A stretch of DNA of 64,000 bases from Stercorarius parasiticus (GCA_013396915.1 VWZL01002847.1:1-64000); one strand, 5' to 3'; numbered from the stretch's first letter, positions 1 to 25,174 are shown. Notes: a model not told the origin generated them from the letters alone. Made by a program: numbers and translations.

Positions 1-854
1 TGCCCGGAGGCGGCTGTCAAGCGCTGCCGGGCCGGGAGTCACCGGCAGCCGCCCGCCTCCACCCTGCCTGGGGGGCGCCCCAGCAGCCGCCTCGCCGTCC
101 GCGCCGCCCCAGCCCGGCTGCGCCTCCGGGTCTGTGCGCGACTCCGGTCCGGCGCTGGGGCGCGCGGGCAGCGCCAGCCCCGCTCACAAGATGGCTCCCG
201 CGCCCGCCGGCGGATGGGGCAGCGGCTCCTCGCCATCGCCGCGCAGCCCCCAAGGGTTCCCCCTGCTCCGCTTGTTGGTAGCAAGCGGCATCGCGCCGAG
301 GGGCGGCCGCGTTTCCCACCCGGACATCGGCTTCTCGCACCGGAGAGGCCCCAGTCCCGAGCGGTCGCCCGCCTCCCAGTCACCGGCGACTCCTCATCTT
401 AGCCGGGGCACGCCGGGGCTCCACACTTACCCAAGCGCAGGCCACAGGGGCACGGACCGCGTCCGCTTTACGCACGTTAGTGCTTTTAAGAGCAACGCTT
501 TTGAGTGTTAAACGCTTTATTTAACTTTACGGACGCACGTTCACGGAGCACCACCCCCCCAGCGCTCTGCCACGCACCGAGAGCGCGGCCACGGTTACCG
601 CGGATGAGGGTAGGAAGGCCGGTGGCCAAGCCCGGGCACTCTGCCGGGGAAGCAACATGGGACTCAGGGAAGTCATGGCCCACCTCCCTTACGAGGGGAA
701 GGAGCGACCACCACCTACTAACGTGCAGCACGCGGCTTACCGCTGACGCACGCCCTCGGCCCCCGCCCACCACGCGTTCCCATTGGCTACGGGGGCAAAG
801 CCACGCCTCCCGGGCGGAGAAAAGGCGCGGGGGACAAGGGGGAATCGGGATGGT

Positions 855-864
855 GTCACGTGAC
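855..864. promoter_or_regulatory. Palindromic E-box (USF/MYC/MITF-type)
   Basis: The ten bases GTCACGTGAC form a perfect palindrome with a CACGTG core, the consensus for USF and related bHLH-zip factors. It lies about 55 bp upstream of three ETS motifs and about 70 bp downstream of an inverted CCAAT box, a typical housekeeping promoter arrangement. Function is inferred. Confidence 0.5.
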
Positions 865-915
865 TCGCTCCGGCTGTCTCTTGGGGGGCGGGCTCGCCCG
901 TGCCTTGCTGAGTAT

Positions 916-948
916 ACCGGAAGTGCGGCGCGGAAGTTGCCGGAAGCG
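916..948 (+). promoter_or_regulatory. Triple ETS-factor site cluster
   Basis: Three same-orientation GGAA cores lie within 33 bp: ACCGGAAGTG (916-925), GCGGAAGTTG (930-939) and GCCGGAAGCG (939-948). The first matches the GABPA/ELK consensus exactly. Such clusters mark TSSs of TATA-less housekeeping promoters, so PCID2 transcription probably starts close to here. This is a sequence match plus inference. Confidence 0.55.
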
Positions 949-1394
949 CTGTACCGGCCGTCAGAAGTGCCGCGCCGTGGCTTGAGGGTGGGCTTGCGGT
1001 GGGGCTGGGGCTGGGAGTGCTGAGGGAGCGGAGGGGGCACCGGGTTCCGTGCTGAGGGGGCGGGGGAGGGGCGGGGGGGCGTCGCTGTGCGCAGTCGTGT
1101 GCGAGCGGGGCCGCATCCCGCTTCTCCCTCCCGCCTCTTCTAACGTCTGTCCTCCGCTCTGGGAGGCTGTGGGCTGCTGGGGCCTCTGCCCTCCTCGGGG
1201 CCTTAGTGCCAGGGCTTTTCCTCTGCAGGCAGCCCCTGCCTGACCAGCGAGAGGTTGGGTAAAACCATCCCGCGTTTCGTCAGAGCGAATAGAGGGTCTG
1301 TGCTGTGCGGTCCTCTTAAACGCCTGTTCCTTTTGCAGAATGTGATACAACCGCGTTTTATTTGGGACACCGGCCTCTACTACTTAACGTTTTA

Positions 1395-14159
<12,765 letters not shown>

Positions 14160-15569
14160 GTATTGTGTCTTTTCCATGCAAGTACTTTTCGGATACTCAG
14201 CTTGCCCAGTGGGGCTGCTCCTAATCACCTCAAGAACACTGTAAATGACCTGGTTCATATCCAGGACTGGAATACCAGGAACTGTTTGTGGCTCCTTTCC
14301 CAGAATGACCAAGGCTGCCAGTGTTACAAAGTGCGTTGGAACGAAATGCTAACTTTTCAATAACAGTTTCTTCAGGCTTTCTACATCATTCAAAGTATTT
14401 CACAAGGAAATAAAGCAAAGCATTCCAAATTCCTTCTGAAGTACTTAAAAGCTTTTATAAAGTACTCTGTGTTACTATTTCTGCATTTATCTTTCAGAGA
14501 GGAGAAGTATCATCTTTGTTACTTGCGTTAATCCATTCTTCAGAGTGGAAAAGATGTTTTCTTTCATGGTTTCCATTTTTTTAAATCTCTTCAATAGTCT
14601 GTCTTGCAGGTATTAAATACTTTCTTCAAGCCTTCTCTAAAAACTAGAGAAGTGCTTGCCACCAAAAGCTTTACTGTGTCGGTGATACTTACGGGTTCAA
14701 GTAAATGTGGGATTTTTCTCTGTAGGTGCTCACAGATAGGTTTGGTTTTTTTTAATTCTGGTTTTGTTTCATTTTTGTTATGATGAAAAAAAGCTAATCT
14801 AAGTAACTTATGCAAAGTCTTTTTTTATTCTGCTTCTGGGGAAAACACTGCCACTGGATCCGTTATTCTAAGTGTTACTGCCTTGGGGGTTTTGTTTGAT
14901 TGTTTGGGGTTGGTACAGTGTAACTTTGACCATAGTGATGGGATGGGAGTCTTGGAGTTTTTCAATTATTTTTAAAGAAAATAAAACATTTTTTCCCCCT
15001 CTTTGAGAGTTGGGTTTTATTTTACCCACTAACTGATGTGGACATGATTCATAAGGGAAAACACAGGTACCATGCATGAGCAGAAGCATCTTTCAGTGTG
15101 ATGAGAGTGTCGAGTCCTGCATCAACATAGGCATTTAAAGGCTTGGAGTTCTCCTGGTCTTCATAAGTTTAGCTTTTATGGATGCTGAAATAAGAATATG
15201 AATTTGCTGAAGCAAACCTCAGGGTAACAAGAATTTAAAAGACTGATTTGCTTCTAGCAACATTTAAAATACCAGAAAAACATCAATGCCTTTTGAGTTT
15301 TAAGATGAAAAGTTCTCGGAAACTTCAGTCAGTTTTTAGTAAAATAACTACGTTTACCGCATCGTGACTTTCACAGTACTGTGTGTCTGAAGAAGAAGGA
15401 AAGACAAAGAGTCTTTTCTGTATGAATTGGAGTTATACACATATCATCGTTGCAACTTCCTTGCTGCAAATAGTGATAAGAGAGTCAAATGGGTGTACTG
15501 GCTGCATCCAAATGTTTCCTTGCAGTGATTGGCAGGGGGTTTGATGCTGGAGGGTTGGTTGTGTTTGTG
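14160..15569. other. Convergent 3' UTR interval between PCID2 and PROZ
   Basis: No coding sequence is visible in this 1.4 kb. It should contain the PCID2 3' UTR; candidate AATAAA signals on the + strand are at 14409-14414 and 14980-14985. It should also contain the PROZ 3' UTR, for which a - strand AATAAA is at 15016-15021. I cannot tell which signals are used or whether the two transcripts overlap tail to tail. Confidence 0.5.
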
Positions 15570-18500
15570 TTACTTCATTTTTTGTTTAAGCCATATCATA
15601 TACCTCGCAGTGTTTGTGAAGAGAAATGTGTCCCAGTCAGTATCTTCTAGTGGCCAAGATCCCAGGATACCGGTCAGAAACCAAGTGCCTTTATACTCGG
15701 TAGCTAAAAAGCTTCCTCCAGCCAGTCGTTTGTCTACGGCCTCCTGGAGGTGTCCACAAAACTGCCTGTTTGTGAGGCTTACGTTGAGTATTTGTTTGCA
15801 GTCCTCAGCAGGAAGGTATGAAACCTGCAACTCATCACCTTGAAGTTCATCGCCTTCCACTCTCCAGCCACTGACTGTACCAGCCAATTTGGGAATTAGA
15901 ATGTGTTCTGCAAAGTCTCGTTCAGGGGTGCAGACAGGAAGCTGGTGGTTGTTGCACTCAACGTGCTCTTGGAGTTGTAGTAGCGCAATGTTGTTCTCAG
16001 CAGTGTCTTCGTCATACCGGATGTGTATGTGTGTCTCACTAACTTGCATTGTCTTCTCGGTTCCACTTGTTCCGTTAGGCCCTGTGAAGCAATGACATTT
16101 CAGCGCTCTTAGGAATCAGACTTGAAAACTGCATGCAAACTGACAACAGCTGCCTAGTCTTGCTGAGAAATGTGTGCAGTAGAGAAACTAAAGGCTCTCT
16201 TTCCTGAAAACGCTGCAGTAAAGGTAAACTAGTTACGATATATTGACAGCTTTTTAATGCTGTGTAGAAGCGGGTATAATTTCAGCGCGAAGGAGAATTA
16301 CCCAACAAAAGAAGTGAATTTTGGCATGAAACAAAAGCCATCTCTAAATCCACCTGGTTTAACTTATCCCTAGGTGCCGAGTTCTGAATTGCGTTCGAGA
16401 GGCAGTTGTCTCTCTGCTTGGCTTGCAGGGGGTTATGGGGCAGCTCAAGTTCTAGCTCAAGATACTTAACTAAGATGCTTAAATGAGATGACAGCTGATT
16501 TGTTTCCTTTAACAATATTTTTATCCAGAAAAAAATTTCAGTGAGCCTTTTTTTTTAATTTAAATTTAAATAAATTTAAAATTTATTTAAAAAATACTCA
16601 AATGTGCTGCAACAAGAGAAAATGTGTTTGATCACCTACCAGCACCAACCCTGACTTCAAAATGGCTGTGCAGAAGGGCGCACTCTGCCGTAGTCAGTAC
16701 AAAGTTACTTTTTAGCAGCACTCCGCCGCAGAAACCCTTCCCTTCCGAGTTAAGCAGCAGGACCTAAGAAAATGCAAAAAGACGATAGATAGCACTGCCC
16801 ACGTGAGGCTGAGTGATGGGTTTCATGAATTGCTAGAAATACCTGCCAAGGAAATCGGTCATCATGTTTCTTCCTGGTTTGGCTTATCAGATTATTGCTG
16901 TCTTGAAGTCTGCCACATGCACATTGATCTAGCAGACGAATTAAAAAAAAAAAAAATAATCAAGACTTCATGCTGTATCATTTCAAGACAACTGCTACCT
17001 GCGACTATCTTATTGCTCCCACCTTGTCTTTGGGGTTTTGGTTTTGCACCAAGGAAAAGGAGAAGGACAATTTCTCAGTTGGTGAGAACTGGAATAATTT
17101 GCTTGGCATCTGTAGTCTGATAGCTTAGAGATGCGCTGAACATTTTGGGTCATTGCTTAGGCTTGTGGTGACCAGATTTCACTGTAACTAATGAAATGAG
17201 GCTTCCTCTCCAGCCAACCATCAGCACAGCTTGCTTCCTCTTATTTGTATCCTGTATCCAAATTGCGCCAAATATCTGAAAGCTGTGGCCCAATCTGGAC
17301 GAGGTAAATCCTGGGTTTTCCTTGTTAAAGCTGTTACTCTAGGGATGCGCATGCCTTTGTGTTCTGGTTCAGACAGCAAGCATGCTTTTCAAGTGGATCC
17401 CCCAGTTATCTGGATCCTGTTCAGGTGAAGACACCCTCGGTACTCTCATACCTAATGGGTGCTTAGTCCACAGGACCGAACTAGAGCTAGTCTGAAGTAA
17501 AGCCCGCCTGAAGTGTGCGCTGAGTGCGGACGTCAAGCCTTCGTCACCAGAACTGCGGCTCTACAGCTCAACTCCTATTTGGCTGCCCCGCTTGCTAATG
17601 GAGATAAGGGCCTAAGTATACTACTGTGGTTTTAGTAGACCTCGTTTGTAAGGGGATGAGATTGAATGAGATGCCTACTATGAGACTGAAAAAATGAAGA
17701 GGGCTACTGCTTCAAAGTAATTTATATGGCAGCAAATTTTGCCCTTCATTTATCAGACCATCAGCTGCCTGATCAGAATCTATTGAACCTCATTCCCAAA
17801 CAGACAAGTCTTCAGCGGAGTTACTCTTAACCGACCACAGGAGTGGAAAACCTGGCCCAGTCAGTGATACGTAGGATAATGCAAGTCCTCTCTGCAGACC
17901 CATGTTTAAATGTTCAGATCAAATATTGCTTCTTGTACCACTGCTCTGGTATCTTGGGTGGTGGTGCCTAGGGTCCTCCTTTATCTGCTGAATTTGGAAG
18001 GTCAGTAATATCCTTGTTGCTTGAGTCTCCAAGCAGGCTGATGGCACCTGGATGTCAGACGGTGGCCCGCCCACCCCGGCACCGAGCATGTGCCCCCTGT
18101 ACTTCTATGTTCACACCTACCTAAGGCGATGCACTGTTTTTTGTCCTTCCCGAGCTCGTAGCCATCAGCGCAGGAGCAACGGTAGGAATGACTTCCTGGG
18201 TAGCAGAAGTGGTGACAACCTTCCTTTGCTTGGTGGCGACATTCATTTTTAGCTGAACAGAACAAGTGGAGGAAAAGCATCGGGAACAGTTCAGCTGGAG
18301 TTCTCTTGCATAGCTTGAGTCCTCTTAACTAAGCATTTTATTTTTACTCGCTTTGTGTGGAGGTGGGTAGGGATTCTGGCTTGGTTGTATTTCCCACCAT
18401 GTTGGATTTTCCCTTGTTAAGCAGAAATTGGAGACAGCTGAGTCTCTGGAGCATCCACAGACTTGTTGCGAACTGTGCCCACCCAGCACCTCCCTGCACC

Positions 18501-21500
18501 GGGCTGTCTGCACCTCTGAGTTTTGGGGAGCATTAGGCAAGGGTCAGACTACGCCAAACATGGGTTCACGTGGAAGGATGCCATGGGTTTTCTTTCTGCT
18601 CTCTTAAACAAAACATTACGTTTCTGCAGTGGGAGGAAGTGTTGCACATCTTAAGAAGGCAGGTATTGCTTGAGGAAGAAGGCAGCTAAAGCTTTCTGTT
18701 TTTCAGCAAAAACAAATGCATAGCTCTTACTTCTCACGCCCATGCTGAGAAACTTAAAATTAACAGCTGCTGAAGGTAAGAAAACAAGAAAGGGAATATT
18801 AATCACCTTTGAAACCTGTTCGATCAACTCTCCATAGCTGAGCAAATACTTAAGCTTCAGCACAGAGCAATAGGAGGAACAGCCATTTGATGGTGGATCT
18901 AGCTCGCAGGTGGAGAAGTAGCAAAAAATCTCACATAACGTGGCTCTCTAAAGCTCCTGCTGAGCAGATCCAGTTCCCAGCACTGGTCCAAACTGTGTCA
19001 CCTTCTGTGCTCCCCAGAAGCTGGTCACAGTCACGCCCCTTATACAGAAAATGACCCTGCCTTGGGGCAGCCAGGGCGTCTCCCAGCCCAGGGGACCTCC
19101 GAGCCAGCAGAAATACTGATGTAAGGGCTGGAAAGTAGAACCTGGCAGATGTAAAAATGTAGGATCCGGCCCAGGGCGTTTTACGTGCCAGAAAGCATCC
19201 ATTTTGCTTTCTGCCTTTTACACTTCCACTGAAAATGGTTTGTTTTCTGGAGTCCCTCTGTCCCGGGGGACTGTCTTGTGGGCGCGTGTGGCCTCAGAGG
19301 TACTGAGGTGGCTGGGAAGCTGCCCCAGCACTGCAGCCCTGGTTCTTCAGGCCACATGCTGCCTGGGACCACGGCAGGACAAGCAGCCAGGAGCGCTGGT
19401 GGCAGCAGGCAGGGATGCCTTTGGAGCCCAGCTGTGAGGGGGACTTGCTTCAGCCCTTTTGCTGCGTCCCCAGAGAAGGGAGGCTCAGGGGGAAGAGGCA
19501 GCCTGCGAAACCTCGTGATGCCATAACGTTTCAGGAGACAGGCAGCACACATCACCCCTGCTCTGCCAAGAACTGTGTGTTTTAACCTAAAATATGATAA
19601 CTGGCCGTAATGGGAGAGCTGAGTATGGTTTCCTGGGGACCCCCTACACCAGGAGGAGGTAGGGCTTCTCCGAAGAGGTGGCGATGCCTTACCGAAAGCA
19701 CAGTTCTCTCCCTCGTAGCCCTCGGCACAGGTGCAGGTGTAGCCGCGGATGCTGTCCTCGCACACACCATTGTGTTGGCAGGGGCTTGATGAGCACCTCC
19801 TGCCACCTGAAGAATCATAGAATGGTTAGAGTTGGAAGGGACCTTAAAGATCATCTAGTTCCAACCCCCCTGCCATGGGCAGGGACACCTCCCACTACAC
19901 CAGGCTGCTCAAAGCCCCATCCAGCCTGGCCTTGAACACTTCCAGGGATGGGGTATCCACAGCTTCCCTGTCCCAGTGCCTCACCACCCTCACAGGAAAG
20001 AATTTCTTCCTAATACCTAATCTAAAGCTCCCCTCTTTCAGTTTAAAACCAGTAGCCCTCATCCTATTGCTCCACTCCCTGATACAGAGTCCCTTCCCAT
20101 CTGTCCTGTAGGCCCCCTTTAGGTACTGGAAGGCTGCTGTAAGGTCTCCCTGGAGCCTTCTCTTCTCCAGGCTGAACAGCCCCAACTCTCTCAGCCTGAA
20201 ATGCTGCAGGAGAGGGACATATCACCACCACCGCTGACCCCAATTACACAGCCCCCTTCCGAGCACACGAGCCACTCGGAGAAACATTGCAAAAAGGTTT
20301 GGGTGGAAATGGGCTGTGTCTCCCCAAACTGCTCCTCAGGAGTAATTTTAGCCCAAGCCTCTGCTTCCAGAGGCGCTCCCACAGCCCCTGGCAGGGATGC
20401 TGGGAGGTGCCCAGGGGCAGAGCCCATTTCTGGAGGACAGGTGCTCTGCCTCAGGGAAAAGCACTGACTTACAGTTCATGGACTCATTACGTATGTAATA
20501 TGAGACCAGCGTTTTAGGTCTCCCATGGTAGGTTGATATGCATATGGATAAAAAAATTATTATCTGCATATAAGTATAAAAAGCCTGGCATCAAAGTTAC
20601 ACATCAAGCAACATCTTACTAGGAGCAAAGCTGTCTTTCACATGTCTGTGTAATTATTATACATGCTGTCCAACCTTTCTAAAATTTAAAACTTCACCAG
20701 AGAGGTCAACTTCAGTCAGTGAGCTGCTGTAATTAATATCAGGGACAGAAAGGTGAAAACTCTTCCTGCTACTGGGACCAAACCACCAACCAGCATTGGC
20801 TCAAGCTACGGGCACGTGTACCTTTGAGTGCTAGCTGTACTAAAATACTGGCTTAAAGTGGTTACTGCCTTCAGGCCGCCTGCAGTCAGATGTCACCATC
20901 ATACTCCAGCACAATTTAGGTCTCCTGGGAGGGTGTTTGGATGGGTTAGAGGGGGGATTCTCATCAGCACGGCTGAGGGGGTAGAGTTCAGGAGTGGGGA
21001 CCTCCAGCAGCAGTGGTGGGTAGCTGGAGTTAGGGAAGGGCTACACCTACAGCAAGTTAGATGGTTTCAAGTCTCTGAAATGCAGGCTCAAATATAGGTA
21101 AGGAAGTTTCAGAAAATGTCTGGGGTCAGGTGTGGTTCTGTAGGACTGGGATAAAAATAAACCTAGTGCTTAACTTTATTAAAGGAGGAAAGAGAAGATT
21201 CAAGGCATTGTAGAGAAAACAGCACGATTTCTGTTACTGGAAAGCTACTGGAATGATTAAACGGTTTGTAAGCACCCAGCAAAATAAGAAGCTGGTAAGC
21301 AACATGCATTTTTCAAGATCAAATAATCCAAACCAATTAAATCTAATTGTGTTATAGGATAACAGACCTAGTGGGGAAATCAGTGAACATCATAGAATAG
21401 AAATTTCTCAGATGACATTGTCCTTAAGTGAGCTAGGAAAACACAGATTACTATAAGACTTGGACAAAACTGTTTGGAAAATTGTGTTTGAAGAGAGGTT

Positions 21501-23570
21501 ATAAATAGCTAAGTTTATACTGTTAATAAAAGAGGGTCAAGGCCAAGCGCCCTGACAGCGTACGTCCACGCTAGAGCGAGACGGCACTATATCAGCTTTG
21601 ACTTGAAGAGACCAAGGTGGAGCGGTACAAAATAGAGCCAAAGGGTGAGCCAGCAGTTAGGCCCTCTTTTAGTCACAATGCAGATTTACCCACTGTACCC
21701 TGGACTATGGAAGGAAACCAACAAGCATACCAGATGTCTAGAAAATGAGATTTTTGGAAGACGGCATGAAAAAAATGGGTTTGTTTAGTGCGGAGGAAAG
21801 AAGCCACGGAGATGCACTGCAATGCTCTTCAAAATGTTAGAAAAGGTATCACAAAGAAGAAGGAAACACACACTGCTGATCTGCAGGAAGAAGACAGGAC
21901 ATTATGGCTTTTAATTACTGCAAGGAAGCCAACCCTGAGGCTGAAGCCAGTAATGCGTCCTGATCGTGGCTAAGGTTGTTTGGATGGACCATTCTCAACT
22001 GGTGGCCCTTCTCTCTTCATAGACTACAGAGGAAGCCTACACGACATGCTTAGTACAAACATCCATTGACTAAAATTAGGAAAAGTTACTCCCACCCTCA
22101 CGGAAGTGATGAAACTTGTAGCAAAGGCCAGATATTCTTCATAACATTTATATTCTCCTTCTTTTAGTGGCTTCTGCAGAAAATTAATGCTAACTGCTGG
22201 TTTTGCCACCTCCTTATCCACTGTCTAAACCCCAGATTAGAAGTTAATAAAAGCTGAGTAGAAAAACCAAGAGAAAATCTTGGGATGAGGCATGGAGAAA
22301 AGGAGGGAATAAGGCAAAGTCACCATCAGCTGATGCCCCAGGCTCCTTGTTCAGGAAGCATCTAGTTACATCAGTCCCTCAGCTTTTACAGATTCGTTTC
22401 TTGCCTTGACAGCTGCCAAGGGATGATGCAGTGACAGAGTCCAGGGTTTGCAGACAGCCCAGTCGCTTTTAACACCTATTTATCTGGCTCAGGTTTAAAT
22501 GCTAGATTTGTATTTGGGAGGTTTTGCTGGCAAAGCTGCGCTGCTCTATTGTATCAGCAAAGCAGACTTTGTCAGGTCCCAGGTTGTTTCAGAACAGCCT
22601 TAAGTTCAGGAAAAAAAATAGCCTATTTACTATGATAACATCTACTCACCTTAGCTTTTATTCACTTCACAGTCTTAAATGTTTTTTCCTATTATTTTTT
22701 AAAATCTTTCACATCAACGCTTTTCCTCCTGCTTTACTAGAGACATGACAAATAGCAACTGGGTGTTTCTTCTAGGATAAACTGCTAAAAACTCTCAGAA
22801 AACCCGCGTTGGAGTGAATCATAATGTCCACAGTGTGACACCGCTATGGAGGAGAGAAATCAAGAGGCCAGCTTACCATAGTAGACATCCCAAAACATTT
22901 TCTGGAAAAAAAAAAAAAGGAAAAAGGGAAATTAGATTTTAATTCTCAAATAATATCATCTTCCATAAATATTTTGGTAAAACAAAAACTGTACGTGAGA
23001 GAATATATACTACGGTCTAACGTTCACACAGCTGCACAACTACAAATTCTGCCCTGCCAGCAAAATTTGAATGAGATGGGAGGGGGTTTGCATCCTGCTT
23101 ATTTTATCGTTTCTGAAGAAGCTATAAAGGAAAAGAAAGACTTTACAGGCAAGAGAGAAACAGCTGAATCCTTTAGCAATACAGCTTCCTGGAAAAACTG
23201 GCCGGCCATTGTCGCTCCGGAGTGTCAGAGCTGACCTCTGAATTTCCATTTTGACCACTGAAGACACCTGCTTTCCGCCTCCTGAGGTGGAAAGATTTCA
23301 CATGGGGCGAAACCCAAACGAAAGAAGCAGGCTGCAGGGCTAAATGTGATAGCAGAAGACCAAGGCAGTAATTTCTAACATGCACACCAGAAAACAAAAT
23401 ACTTACGAGCATTTCATCGTTTTCAAACACTTCTCTTGCTTCTTCCTGCGTACATCTCTCTTCAAGGCATTCCCTTTCCAAGCTGCCTTGGAGGACCTCC
23501 TCCAAAAGTAGGGAACTGGCACGCCTCTGCCTCTTGATAACATTGTTTGCATCGTCAGCTGATATAAACA
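15570..23570 (-). CDS. PROZ: PROZ, vitamin K-dependent protein Z (signal exon not located)
   Basis: Coding exons in transcript order: 23570-23407 (propeptide ending RQRR, Gla domain with ERECLEERC), 22901-22877 (25 nt, KMFWDVYY), 19806-19693 (EGF1), 18252-18121 (EGF2), 16928-16843 (linker with DQCACG, ending RFPWQ), 16763-16640 and 16081-15570 (trypsin-fold domain). Phases join perfectly. DQCACG and the [14 protein letters not shown] block identify protein Z. It is a secreted plasma cofactor for ZPI inhibition of factor Xa on phospholipid. There is no R-IVGG activation site. The His region reads TTAECA, the Asp region AENNIALL, and the Ser region has no GDSGGP, so this is a pseudoprotease. 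A 15 nt in-frame tandem duplication gives [10 protein letters not shown]. The Gla exon starts in phase 1, so a signal-peptide exon must lie upstream (right); I found no convincing one. The gene is convergent with PCID2. Confidence 0.93.
19811..20199 (-). mobile_element. CR1 LINE 3' fragment abutting the PROZ EGF1 exon
   Basis: This is a reverse-complement CR1 3' end, about 390 bp, with the usual block of the ORF2 C-terminus ([27 protein letters not shown]) and the terminal ATTCTATGATTCT tail. It is in the same orientation as PROZ. Its tail ends only about four bases before the first base of the EGF1 exon (19806), so the CR1 tail forms the 3' splice-site region. It is 5'-truncated, as is typical of CR1 copies. 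Confidence 0.93.
21765..21965 (+). mobile_element. Ancient CR1-like fragment in a PROZ intron
   Basis: The stretch has the degenerate pattern of old CR1 3' ends: a GGAGGAAAGAAG-like block, then CTTCAAAATGTTAGAAAAGGT, CACAAAGAAGAAGGAAAC and a TTAATTACTGCAAGGAAG block. Family assignment rests on remembered CR1 consensus phrases and is tentative. The rest of this long intron (20200-22876) shows no exon or recognisable repeat. Confidence 0.45.
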
Positions 23571-25174
23571 CTGAAACGTGTGACAAAATCTAACCTCAGT
23601 ACTTAGATTCATTTCCTTATATATTTTCACCATTTTTTCCCCGTTTTTTCAAGAGACCTTATTAAGCAGCCGATTTTAATCATGAAGACAACTCTTTTGT
23701 CTGATTCGGGGTTTCAGCCACATTAAACTTGCATACTGGAAGAGCCCTACTCTCTTAGCCCAAACTCAGCTGAGGAGCCATGGCCTTTTTCATTTGGGGA
23801 GAGCCTGACTTGCTCCCAAGCAGAGGGAATTTGAAGCCCTTCCTGACAAATTTTTTTCCTGCACCAGACACAGAACAGCATTGCTGTGGCACGGCCAGGG
23901 AAAGGGGAAATGTATTATCTTAAAGGCAGAGGCTATTTTGTAAGACTGCACAGGGCTTTCAGACTCATCAGTAGAAGTGGAAATGATTTGTATTAGTTTA
24001 TGATGATGGATCCAAACTGATGCCCTTCTGTCTTCGCAGGGGTTTTTTTGCTGAGAAGCAAAACCATGACATGGCTGAGCTCTCAATCAAATCTCTCTTA
24101 CGGAGAATAAAGAAAAGCAATGCTCCAAACAGTTACAAGGCCTATGCCATCCAACATTCTTTATGTGGAAAGACACCATAATCTTTTTGATTTGAGTAAG
24201 GAGGAGGAGAGATCAAAGACATGAGAGTTATCAGGTCTTAAAACTCCTCTTTGCAATGATGCCCGCAAGAAAACCTGCCTGCCAGTGGGACGGCCGGAGC
24301 TGTGCCGGGGCCTGCCGCCTTTGACCTCAAGCAATGTGTGGCTGTGTGTGTCAGCACGTGTTTGTCAGTTCTCCTGTGCTTGAAAAATAAACCCACTGGG
24401 GTATTTTTTTGTATTTTATACAGTGTTTGGGGGCCCAGCACTGCCAGGCACAAAGGTTGAACTAATCAATAATACTAGAATTGGAAAAAGTGACAGCAAT
24501 AACAAAGTTAGTCTGAAACTGCATACGAATGCTTAGTTATGCTTTTGAAGGATATCTGATAAGCAACAGGCTTCCATGAGGTATTCAAAAAGAAAAAAGA
24601 AGAAAAAAAAAAAAAAGGCTTTGTGTTTGTGTTTTGCAATTTAAAAAGCTATCATCTGACACCCCGGTGCGCATTTCTGCTGTGCGGTGTTTCTGACGCA
24701 TTCCAGCACGACTGGCACTGCACTGCTGCTGCCACCGGGGGCGATTTTGACCCTTCCTAAGAGGTCACTATCTTTTTCTTCCTTGCCCAGCTCCTCCTTA
24801 ATATTGACAAACCACAGAGGATTAATACAGAAACATAAATTTCTTCAAGCCATAACATGCATGCATCTCAGCCTCTTTCGTAAGGCTGATTTTTGTTTCA
24901 GCAGCAACGAGAAATACAGAATAAAATTCTCATTAATATCTGGGGCACTCTTTAAGAATGATGAGAAAAGACAAAATATCACCCTGGTGTAAATGGTAGT
25001 AATTCAAAATTACATTGTCTTAGTAACTTACTGCAGTTTTTACTTAGTTACATGAAAAAAAAAATCCAAACAACAAAACCACGGAAGAAATGTAAGAAAA
25101 ACAAGGAACAGGCAGTTTTCAGTGGTGTCACCCTGTGCTACAAAGTAAACACAATACAAGGTACAGAAGTGCTG

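Larger units (their letters stand above)
1..1394. promoter_or_regulatory. CpG-island promoter region upstream of PCID2 (probably bidirectional with CUL4A)
   Basis: The first 1.2 kb is strongly GC- and CpG-rich, then drops abruptly to AT-rich intron-like DNA after the PCID2 start codon. It holds an inverted CCAAT box (ATTGGC, 782-787), a palindromic E-box and three ETS sites, listed separately. A pyrimidine-rich AG at about 1339 just before the start-codon exon suggests that a non-coding first exon near 960-1040 is spliced to it. In mammals PCID2 and CUL4A are head-to-head neighbours, so this island probably also serves CUL4A on the - strand. I could not find the CUL4A N-terminal coding exon here, so that part is inference. 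Long open frames on both strands reflect GC-rich composition, not genes. Confidence 0.75.

Noticed and set aside
17..1040. Several long open frames on both strands at the left end, including a possible CUL4A first coding exon
   Set aside because: They overlap on both strands in CpG-rich DNA, show no cullin N-terminal motif and no fitting donor site. CUL4A coding sequence probably lies off the left edge.
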